The notes under the pieces were generated by a model. The model had not been told where the DNA came from, ran no database searches, and saw nothing but the letters and a program-made list of their open reading frames with translations. From the NCBI RefSeq assembly GCF_905220365.1, contig NC_061135.1:10569501-10633500 (forward strand): a stretch of 64,000 nucleotides of DNA. The letters run 5' to 3'. This document shows, one piece after another, positions 24,640-34,877 of this stretch (positions are counted from its first letter, which is position 1; the number at the start of each line of letters is the position of its first letter). Both the position numbers and the translations under genes were made by a program. The DNA is from Vanessa cardui (Eukaryota; Arthropoda; Insecta; Lepidoptera; Nymphalidae).

Positions 24640-25601
24640 CTAGTTACTGTATAAATCTTGACCGCGTGGAATGGTGGCAAGAATGCTAGCAGCATTTCCC
24701 CGTTGAATCGCAATTCCGATCCTTTGGGCAAAAAACGAACCAACCCTCCTGTCACCAGTGGAGGCAATGAGGCGAGGTGTTATACTTTTGATGAAGTTTT
24801 TTGCACCACTACTCCAAGGGCCAAGCGTTTCGACAGCAAATGGAACAAAAAAGTAATTAGATATAATACACGAATATTTAGTTATATTTTTGGCTTCAGC
24901 TTTTTCCGCAGCGGCACAGGCTCTTAACATTGTTTATCGAATATAAGATGGCGCCAGTGTGTCAACACATGTAGCGTCCCACACAAGGGCCCGACCTCGT
25001 TCCCAGGGAACCAATGTTAATCCATCAGGTCTCTTACCATCATCAAGACTAATTCCACGAGGCTCAGTAAGAGCAGGAACGTCGATGGTGGCAAGAGCCC
25101 TTTTTATTATGTCATTAAGAGAACCGTGGCGGAAAAGCCTACCTGAACTCCTTGGGCAAGAGAGACCATGTAAACCGAAAGAGTCCACCTCCTTTCCACA
25201 CGGGCATCTGTGCTCAGAACACAGAGGTGTTCCCAGTCGGAGACAATCGATATGCGAAAACATTAATTATCTAAAAGTGTCCCAAGATTTTTAGAGGGTA
25301 ATGAATTCAAACAGTGACTAGACTCTTTAGATGATAACGTTAGAAGCCTGGCACGGTCTTGAGCACTTGTTAAATGTTGTGTCAAACTGTTTAGTGTAGC
25401 GTGAACCAATAAAGAATCCCAAAGTTTTTGTTTTGTAACTTCTTTAGGGATATCATCATTAGGGCACTTTACCTTCCAGGTCTCTATCGCCTCAGTAACA
25501 TTCATAATTTTTACTGATTTTCTTTTTAAAAAACAAAGGTCTGAAATGCTATGTACAGAAGAAAGAAAGGCCGGGAGGGCAACACTTGAAATTTTTCTCA
25601 C
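24640..25601 (-). pseudogene. retroelement tail with endonuclease-like motifs, frameshifted
   Basis: Three minus-strand pieces join into one degraded protein: 25,601-25,263, then (after a frameshift) 25,263-24,934, then (after one in-frame stop) 24,930-24,640. The middle piece has HRCPCG, GLHGLSC, a RLFRHGSLNDIIKRAL-like block, GKRPDGLTLVPW and ALVWDATCVDT. The third has FFAQRIGIAIQRGNAASIL. A Cys/His cluster followed by R-H, R-P-D and a W-D-A-T strand has the order of a restriction-like (PD-(D/E)XK) endonuclease as in some non-LTR elements; that link is my inference. Similar tails follow reverse transcriptases in invertebrate genomes. No reverse transcriptase is visible upstream at 25.6-26.4 kb. 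Confidence 0.7.
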
Positions 25602-26458
25602 GTCGATGCCACCAAAAGGAATGGGAAGTGTAGCTTGATTCCAAGATTATTCATCAAGAGATAAATTTAGAATTTTTTCTAAAGCTTTTTAAGGGTGGCA
25701 TCGATTTGATTGTAAGACTAGTATATTTCCAGATTGGGCTCGCACTTAGAATGTACATTAATTTTGGAACAAAAAGGAAATGTTTTAAGATGGTAAATTA
25801 TTGGTATTAGATTTTGTAATTTTATTCCAAGCTTCCAAATATTTTGGAAAACCAGAACATGGATTTTGGTCAAATTTTCTTACGAGCGACGTCACTATTT
25901 ATTGTCGGAGATGATCACTTACCGTTCGGTGATCTATTTACTTTTCTTTATCTCTTGACTACAAGTTGTTCTAAAGATGCTTAGGTCGTATAGACATCTG
26001 AAATTCCTAGGCTTATCAGTTGAGGCTCTTCTGTCAGAATACCTAAGAGATAAATTTTGATAGCAAATATTCATGCCATCAGTATGTGACCTAAATACAG
26101 TGCGAGTAGTAAGTATATATAAAGTGTATAAACATATATCCCGATTTCCAATTAACATATAAATAAATATACCTACTTGTATATTCTTATAATCAAAGTA
26201 TCTCTTATATTATTATCGACACTACTTTATCCATAAAATGTTATGTTACAAATTTTTGGTTGTGTTATTTGCATCATAATATTCTGATTAATTGGAATTT
26301 ACTAGTTACAGAACTAGTTGAAGTAAAATAGAAATACTTTTCAAATACTAAAAATAAATGAAAAAATTTTGTTATGCAATCGTAAATGATACCATAAATT
26401 CGAACATGTTTATTGAAACAACTATTGACAAGTTAAAAGAAAGTGTCGCAGTTCTTAA
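25602..26458. other. non-coding
   Basis: Possible further decayed retroelement sequence at the left (a minus-strand frame at 25,934-26,158 shows no clear motifs); otherwise AT-rich with no gene. Confidence 0.4.
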
Positions 26459-26650
26459 ACCAAATCAAATCAAATGTATTTTATTAATGACTTCACAATT
26501 AAGCGTCTTTGAATCGTCAATATTTAAATAGTACCACCGTTTCGGAAAGTAGCCTCCAGCGAGAAAAACGGCAAGAAACTCGCATAGTTGCTCTTTTCAA
26601 ATAAACTGATTTACAATGTTGTTAATCACTATTAGTGCTCAATCATTCCT
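26459..26650 (-). mobile_element. LINE 3' fragment, same family as 15-18.7 kb
   Basis: On the minus strand this reads CATTGTAAAT, TTATTTGAAAAGAGCAACTA, GCGAGTTTCTTGCCGTTT, CTCGCTGGAG, CGAAACGGTGGTACTATT and a GATTTGATTTG tail, which lines up base by base with the 3' UTR at 18,480-18,660. It is 5'-truncated just inside the 3' UTR, the usual fate of LINE insertions. Confidence 0.92.
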
Positions 26651-26790
26651 GTTATAGAACAGATGTTTTTTTTTTAAATAAATGCATTCTTTTAATGAAT
26701 AATAGATATTTTGATAAATTTAGTATTAATAAACTTCTTCTAATTGTTAAATGGTATTTTTTTCATTTTTTATCATCATTACGTACTTAC

Positions 26791-27353
26791 GTAGTCTAAA
26801 ACGAAGTTTCTTTCCGCTATCTTTCCATATGAATGCTCAGATCTTTAAAATTACGCAACAGAATTTGTTGCGTTTTTTTTTATAGATAGAGTGATTTGAG
26901 AGGAAGGTTTTTGTATATAATATATGGACGATATAGTGAAGACATACTGATAATTTTAGAATTTTGTGTGATGTCGTAAATAAACAAATTCTGTACAGAG
27001 CCGGATTTAAAGGTCTGGAGGCCCCGGGCCACAAAGCTGTGGGGGCTCTAGACAAACAGAAGCGTGAACAACCTAATAATTATATTATCATGAATTAATT
27101 ACTTTTTTTATTATTACAATCAGTAAGCTATGATTTATTTACTTGTATCGGTAACTTTTAAAATATTAAATAATAACATTATTAAAATTTGACTATATTT
27201 CGGTATTTGTTAAGTTGCTGAAAACTGTGGCCCCCCATTAATGTGGAGGCCCCAGGGCAGTTGCCCCGGTTGCCCTCCCCTAAATACGGCCCTGATTCTG
27301 TAGTACATTTAGTATCAGTATTGCACCCGTGCGAAGCCAGACCGGGTCGCTAG
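26791..27353 (+). repeat. dispersed repeat ending in CTAG, split by a MITE
   Basis: Blocks TAGTCTAAAACGAAGTTTC, ATAGATAGAGTGATTTGAG, GATGTCGTAAATAAACAAAT and TATTGCACCCGTGCGAAGCC recur in the same order in the uninterrupted copy at 34,140-34,406. Both copies end in a GC-rich hairpin-like stretch followed by CTAG and then T, which would fit a Helitron-type 3' end. The 26,996-27,294 MITE is inserted in this copy. Confidence 0.75.
26996..27294. mobile_element. hAT-like MITE with 8-bp target duplication
   Basis: The ends read CAGAGCCGGATTTAAAGG and, inverted, CAGGGCCGTATTTAGGGG, followed by GC-rich subterminal GGGGCCCC-like motifs. It is flanked on both sides by ATTCTGTA (26,988-26,995 and 27,295-27,302). 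The related copy at 34.3 kb has a single TTCTGTA at this point, so the empty site is visible in the same window. CAGNGCCG ends with an 8-bp duplication are the mark of hAT elements. At 299 bp with no open frame it must be non-autonomous. Confidence 0.9.
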
Positions 27354-27970
27354 TAGATTATATTTTTCGGTATCTTCCTATAGGTAGATGCACATACTAC
27401 TACCCAAAAACGTTATGTAACGGAAATAAGGAGTTACTCGTTTATTCTCAAATGGATTGAGAATTTAAACTGTTTAAGCAGACCAGTTTTCAGTAAATTA
27501 GTAAACATTAAGTTATGACTGATATTTGGGAAAGAATAATATATTCGATGCTTTGTATCTAAAATTGAGTTTTAAAAACCTTAATTAATTTTATATCTTT
27601 ATCGTTTTGTAACCTTATTTTTCAAAGTTTTGAATGCGAGTGTGCTACTTGTTAACTAGTAAGGTATTGTTCTAACTTAACCCGGTTAAATAATTTGTAG
27701 GCAGGCATCTTAGGTGGCGTAATATCTTAGATAACACAATTTAAATAATTGTGCAGTAAGTGTGTGCAGCGATTTTTCAGCGGGAGAAAGGTTTAAATGA
27801 TATTATAAAATTTGAACATCAAAATAACCAAAACATATTTTTATTTAAATTTAAACGAGGCTCAATGAGAAGTACTTATGTTACAAAAGTTTCCAATTCT
27901 GTTGTTAGGTTCAATTTCCACTATTACATCAACAACAACTATATTTTCCCACATTTAACGATCTCCCTTA
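27354..27970. other. non-coding
   Basis: AT-rich; a 71-codon frame at 27,760 has no recognisable features. Confidence 0.5.
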
Positions 27971-27980
27971 ACTAGTAACT

Positions 27981-28140
27981 CACGTGTTCCAGTTCACGTG
28001 CGAGCCGCCCCCGCGGAAACATCGACCACCTGGACTCGACACTATCTTAATTCAGCAATTGACATAGGTATTCATAAAGTACGCCCACTAAATGCATTAG
28101 AGGTATAAATATAACCAGGTATGATCACTGATCACGATCT
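27981..28140. promoter_or_regulatory. candidate promoter or enhancer with paired CACGTG E-boxes
   Basis: Two perfect E-boxes (CACGTG at 27,981-27,986 and 27,995-28,000) lie 14 bp apart, just ahead of a GC-rich stretch (GAGCCGCCCCCGCGGAAAC). A TATA-like GTATAAATATAA lies at about 28,103, followed about 25-30 bp later by ATCACTGATCACGATC. The arrangement resembles a TATA promoter with bHLH sites, but no exon can be recognised downstream. Confidence 0.35.
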
Positions 28141-30142
28141 ATAATCTTCTAGAATTATATGAACTACGGTATGAAGTAATGATGTGATAAAAATCAGAAA
28201 CATAAATAGCTTTCAACATCGAAGCGAATGTGAACTAATTTAATTCGCTTACTTTATTCATTGGTGAAGAAGTCCAAGAAAATGATAAAGGGAGATTGAA
28301 AGTGTAATTTAAAGTTTTCCTCTTTGTAACAAAATAAAGCCAAGATTTCCAGCCATTAAATATTTAAGTATTTATGTCAAAATTGAGGAGAAGTAAAGAT
28401 TTCAACTGCGTGTGGTCTAATCAACAAATCAGTCCATGAATACACTTGTGACTCAGATTTGCATGTCCTAGATATGCAAGTTGCATCTACGTTTTGATGA
28501 AGATGGAACGACTGCCTAACACGACGTGGTTAATAAGCTAAGATGTAAATGACTAATTTAAAAAAAGATTGATGTGAGCAATTTTTGATAAACAGCTTAA
28601 AAGTTAAAATGTTGTATGAAAAGGTTATTAGTTACACACACATGAATGATGTTCATATTTAATTCAATAAGTTACTAATTATTTTCTCAATGCGTATAAT
28701 GCAAATGAAACAAACGCCGCAACATTCTACATAAGACAGAAAGGTTTAATATTTCCTAAATTTGAAGGTAAAAATGACCAGTCAGCTGCGTGTCATCCTT
28801 TTATCCTAACTACTCGCCATAAACACAATCCAACATTTATTTTTCTTTAATTATCTCATAATTATAATAATACAAGCAGAGTAGCAACTACATATCAGTT
28901 ACATTCACAGACGTTTATCCTGTACAATCAGAAGTCACACGCGATGCATCTGTTCCATCCTGTGACATCATCTATTTACTAACAATAACAAACCATAATC
29001 CATTCTGCTATAAAATCAAGCATAGCAGTTGTTACAAAAAATGCACAATGTTATTGTTTAGTCTGAGTCGTTGCATTATTTTTAGTGTCAGGAAGAGGAA
29101 AAATTTATTAAGTCAAGTTAATATAAGTAATACAAAATAGCTAATTCATTAGTGTAGTTTCTAGCTAGGTACCTAGAACTATATCGTACAAATTTCTGCA
29201 AGCAATTATATTTGTGTAAAGAATTTTTAAATAAAACCTACAATGTACCTATTAATTGAGTCTACGCTAACTCGTTGGGCCAACACACGTGACTGGTGAA
29301 TTGGACAAACGTGCATAAGTTCGATTTGCGTGTCGGTTTTTCATGCACTGCAATTGATCAAAGCCCTCTCTTCATCGATCAGTTCTTTGGTTGCTTAACC
29401 AGCGTAACTTGGACCATCAACTAGTTTTTCACCGATCAAACTAATTCTTGCCTCTTAATGTCCCCATTCTACCTAACTTTGATGTACAACGTTTTTTTTA
29501 CTATTAAGTGCTCTACAAAATTCTAACATGTCTCTACTATGTTAGAATTTTTTGTCTTCTTTCGTGTCGATTTCGTCCCGCGATGATTGAAAGTCTCTCA
29601 ATTAAATTATCTTTCTTATGCTACATTAAATCCGAAGAATATCTTTATTTTGCTTTTAAGATTTGATAAAGAGAAAAATACTAAAAAAATTATAAATAGA
29701 TGCAAATTTCTATTTCTAAGTTTAAGTCGATCAATTTGGTGGACAAAGAATTACGGCCATTTTTGAAAAATAAAAAAACGACTTAAGTGCTTAACAATTT
29801 TATTTATATCACAGGATAAAAAATATTCTTATGAGTGTTAACAATTATTCTAATTTTCAAATGTAATATAACATATCTTACTTTATTTACATTAGCTTAT
29901 TAACTATTACAATAAACTTACATGGCAACGAGCCGAATGTACACACACACAGTCTTATCAAGATAACTAAAGAAACAATGAAATACTGCAAACTGATCTA
30001 CGTGAGGTTTTTGAACATACATAGATAGAAATTATAGTTCTGATCAGTGCTAAAAATCTTAAATAAATATCCCATAAATATCCGATAAGGTTACATGGAT
30101 AGACTCAAAAAAAATTTAACAAAAGTTTTCATTGTAACATAA
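28141..30142. other. non-coding
   Basis: AT-rich, no recognisable gene. It holds the short hairpin at 29,514-29,555 listed separately. Confidence 0.5.
29514..29555. other. short hairpin
   Basis: AAAATTCTAACAT (29,517-29,529), a 9-base spacer, then the exact inverse ATGTTAGAATTTT (29,539-29,551); the outer ACA/TGT can pair with a 2-base bulge. It is too short for a typical pre-miRNA and has no terminator context. Confidence 0.6.
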
Positions 30143-30658
30143 CTATAGTCTGTTCGCGTTAAGAAAGCAGTGAGTTGTCATCGTTTACCGGCCTGACTCC
30201 GCCCCCTTTGACCAATCAAATCTTTTCAAATTACAAAGTTAAGTTCACATTTAATTAATTATTAACTGATATTTTTATTTTTATAATTTTGTTTATTTAT
30301 ATATTTATATTTAATTTATTCAAGCTGTACACGTAATAATTAATGTAACCTATAGCTACTAGATGACGTTATGTCAAAATATGAAAAATTCTACATCGCG
30401 ATGGCAAGATTCGCAAACGATTGTATATAGTGTTAAGAATTTTGTTGGTTAAACACCCCGGTTCGATCTTTTACTTTAATGTGTATTCTTTAAATTAATT
30501 ATACTTAGTCTTTAAAACAAATATAATTTGTTGGAGTTTTAACACAAATATGCATACACCTTCACCCTGCTGTTAAAAAAGATTTGATTGGTCAGGGGGC
30601 GGAGTAAAGCCGGTAAACAATGACAACTTACTGCATTCTTAACGCGAACAAACTATAG
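30143..30658. mobile_element. MITE with ~84-bp terminal inverted repeats, next to SNAPC3 stop
   Basis: The left end starts at CTATAGTCTGTTCGCGTTAAG and runs through AGTTGTCATCGTTTACCGGC and CCAATCAAATCTTTT (to about 30,226). The right end, about 30,574-30,658, is its inverse with few mismatches. The outer TA dinucleotides would fit a TA target duplication. It has no coding capacity. The right end lies 24 bp from the SNAPC3 stop codon, so the 3' UTR of that gene must run into this element; TTTATT (AATAAA on the minus strand) occurs inside it near 30,290. Confidence 0.88.
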
Positions 30659-30682
30659 GACAGGCGACGTCGCGGATCGCGC

Positions 30683-33600
30683 TCAGCCGGGCGGCTTGAG
30701 GAGGTTGAGCTCGTTGCCGCGGTAGGAGTATGCGCGGAAGGGGCAGATCTTCCTGCCGTCGCGGTAGAGGTAGAGCTTGAGGCACGTGTCGCAGAAGAAG
30801 GCGGGGTCGAAGGGCACGCGCTCGCAGCCCGTCACGATCCAGCGCGCGCCGAACTCGGCGCACGTCGCGCAGTACACCGTCTGGTTGTGCGACAGCGCGC
30901 CGTGCGCCGGCCAGCGCGCGCGACACTCGCCGGCGCGCAGCACGCGCACGCGCGACACCGACAGCGGGTGCTCGCAGCGCCCCTGGTGCACGTACACCTG
31001 CCGCATTGCGCCGGTATACACGAATTTACATTAGAGTCGAGATGGCCCAGTGGGTAGAATGCGCCGTTCGATTACATTGATGATTGGTATACACGAATTT
31101 ACATTAGAGTCGAGATGGCCCGGTGGGTAGAACGCGTGCATCTTAACCGATGATTGCGGGTTCAAGCCCAGGCAAGCATCACTGATTCATGTGCTTAATT
31201 TGTCTTTATAATTCATCTCGTGCTCAGCGGCGAAGAAAAACATCGTGGGGAAACCTGCATGTGTCAAGTGGGTAGAACGCGTGCATCTTAACCGATGATA
31301 GCGGGTTCAAGCCCAGGCAAGCACCGCTGATTCATGTGCTTAATTTGTCTTTATAATTCATCTCGTGCTCAGCGGTGAAGGAAAACATCGTGAGGAAACC
31401 TGCACGTGACAAATTTCATAGAAATTCTGCCACATGTGTATTCCACCAACCCGAACAGCGTGGTAGATATGTTCGAAACCTACTCCTCAAAGGTAGAGGA
31501 GACCTTTAGCCCAGCAGTGGGAATTTACAGGCTGTTGTTGTTGATGTTGGTATACACGTAGACTATATAACCTTTCACAGACTCAGACTATTTGTGTACC
31601 AAATTTCATATAAATCGGTTCAGTAGTTTTGGGGTGAATGCGAGACAGGCAGAGGGAGTTACTTTCGCATTTATAATATTAGTATGTATTTAAGAATGTA
31701 TGTTGACATTATAGCTATATTTATAAACTGCGTATAAGTTTTACACCTCTCTTAGCACAATCTTTACATTGCAGAAAAGAGGAAAAAAATTAAATATCTC
31801 TACAGTGTTCAGTGGTAAATAAAAAGTTTTGATGAGAAATATTATTACTTGCTCTAGCATTGGTCCAGCTATAGGTTTCTTTGCATATATGTACCACACA
31901 TATTTTTCACAGAACGGAAAAGTTACTCGATACTACCTGTCCCTCATATAACTCATCTATCTAAAACTAAAAATCTATAAAATTATATTTCCAATCACTC
32001 CTTACATCAGGATGGCCCAGCCTAATGACGATTTGGTCTAACGTCACTTCGGTCATGTCTTTGTGGGGGAATTCTCCTAAGCCTCTCTTGGCGGCCCATT
32101 CGCGAATAGGCTTTGAGTAGTCGACGCATCCCTTCCGCGTGTCCACGTAGAAAACATTATTTATGAACAGGAAACCGGACGGGAAGACTTCCTGAAATAA
32201 AAATACAAGGGTAATAAATACATTTGAACAATTCAAAAAAGGATATAATTATATCTTGGATGCTACTATTGATTAGTCGTTATCATGGTACTTTTTAAAA
32301 GGATTTCAAGGGATCAAAATATTTATCACTTACTTAAACAAAAATACATTACTAAATTTCAGTTTCTTTTTAATATAATGTACCGAAAAAATAACAAACT
32401 ACATCGTTAACTAAATAAATACTTATACAATCTCTAGAAATAGGTAGAAAAGTTACAATAATACCATAGTTAATAGTAATACTTTACGGTACAGCAGATA
32501 TTGCAGCATTGATTTGCTGATTTTATTCATAATCATCATATAATGATTGTCTTATATATAATCGTCATTATAATAGACAGACAGACAGATAATTTAATAT
32601 AACAAGTGATGACAATTTGTAAATTTAAATTTAAATACATAGATCATGATTATGAAATTGATGAGAAATTATACCTTACAAATATTGTATTTTTATAATT
32701 TGCAAGATTTTCTAAATAATATTTAAAATATTTTATAGTGTACCTTGGCTGAGGTGGTGGGCAGGTCGTCCGGGTTCTCGGAGACGTCCACCCGCATGCC
32801 CACGTCGTTGGCGCACACGATGTGGTCGCGCAACACCGACAGCTTGTGTCTGCCCAACAGCACTAGCTCGTTGCTGAATATCGAATGGCGAGTGTTCTGA
32901 AATAAAATCAATACATATATAAAATAATCTGCTAAATCGTTCTCTCGAGGCCATTCATCACGATTACTACTCCGAAATTAAACCATATGCCATAAATACT
33001 ATATACGATAATGATTTAGTTAAAGAGATAAAAGTAGTTAAAAGTGGCCTTGTATGGCAGAGTGAATGAGAACATTTATGAAACATGCTTTAGTTTATTG
33101 AATGTGGCATATACAGGCTGTAAAAATTTAATATGAATATTGATTGTTTTTATTAATTGATTTAACTCAAAGTATATTTTTGATTACATTTTTTTAGGCA
33201 TTATTTTTATTAATAAAAATTTTAACAAAAAGAAAAACCGACTTCAAACAAAACACTATTTTAAAACAAATGAATATGCACGAAAAAGTAATAAAAATAA
33301 TTGCGTATTCAACATATTTTTTAGAGTCTTCCTAAGTTAAATGAAATGAAAAATATTAGACTACTTAAAAGTCGATTAACGATTATATCATGTAGTTATA
33401 ATTATTGGTATATTTGGAGCCGGTATCAGCCACGGTGCCCTTGCCCCAACAATCAAAAGAAAGAAGCGATACGAGCCCCTTGATTGATCCAGTATATTAT
33501 TGTGTAAAAGGTAATTTGTAAAAAAACATATTTGTTGAAGTATTCTCGTATTGTTTTTTGATAGATATACTGTAGGGTTTTATTGGCTGACACCGACTCC

Positions 33601-34845
33601 AAATATAACAATAATTATAACTACATGATATAATCGTTAATCGACTTTTAAGTAGTCTAATATTTTTCATTTCATTTAACTTAGGAAGACTCTAAAAAAT
33701 ATGTTGAATACGCAATTATTTTTATTACTTTTTCGTGCATATTCATTTGTTTTAAAATAGTGTTTTGTTTGAAGTCGGTTTTTCTTTTTGTTAAAATGTT
33801 TATTTATTTTTTGATTTTAAGTGAAGCTGATGTTGACTAACTAATTTTTTTTAATATGGATAGATTAAGCGTTCCGTTTATATGAGTCAGAAACTACTTC
33901 GAGGACAATTTCAAAGGAAACTTGCGAATAAAGCAAAAATAGACTTTCGAAAATGCGGATTTAATACGTCACGCGGCGTAAACTACAAGAATCCCTCGAA
34001 AGAGCTGTAATCGAAGTCAGCAAAAAAACTTTGAAAAAGCCAACTATATTTCGTACATCATATGACATCACATCACATACACAAAATTTTATTAAAGATA
34101 GTAAGAAATTCTGCCCTATATCGCACCCTAACTGCGAGCCGTAGAGGAGTTCCATCACTACATAGTATAAAACAAAGTCGCTTTCTCTGTCCCTATATCT
34201 TTAAATCTACGTAACGGATTTTGATGCGGTTTTTTTTAAAAGATAGTGTGATTCAAGGGGAAGGTTTGTGCATATAATACATGAACAATATAGTAAAGAA
34301 ACACTGATAATTTTAGAAGTTTGCGATATGATGTCGTAAATAAACAAATTCTGTAGTATATTTAGTATCAGTATTGCACCCGTGCGAAGCCGGGGTGGGT
34401 AGCTAGTTGATTATAATATTCGACTATGATAATTACATAAACATAACCACATTACGGAAGGTGACTCAAATATCCAAATAACCTATAAATAAAAGATTCG
34501 ACTGAGTATCGCTAACGTGCTCCTCAGAATTGTTCCGTTCCCTTTCGTTCCGTTACTTTGTCATGGATCCTGTGCTCAGAACCTTACCAAACTTTCACCA
34601 AATTGCCCTTGAAGTATATATTTTATAATAAAAAAAGAATTATCAAAATTCATCAACGTGATTTTCAGTTATTCACCTATTTGTCGCGCATATACATAAT
34701 GCAAATTTAAGACTTATGTCGTTTTCATATGGATACCATCATCGGAAAAAAAATAAAAAAAATGGGACCCCACGGGAAGCACTACGTTTCAAACAAAAAA
34801 AAAATTATCAAAATCGGTCCACCCAGTGAAAAGTTATGAGGTAAC

Positions 34846-34877
<32 letters not shown>

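Noticed and set aside
24658..25294. Plus-strand frames of 89 and 111 codons
   Set aside because: Antisense of the broken minus-strand retroelement tail.
34852..34876. Long A run that could be a retroposed poly(A) tail
   Set aside because: It sits inside a dispersed repeat whose other copies have A-rich DNA at the same point; no processed gene precedes it.
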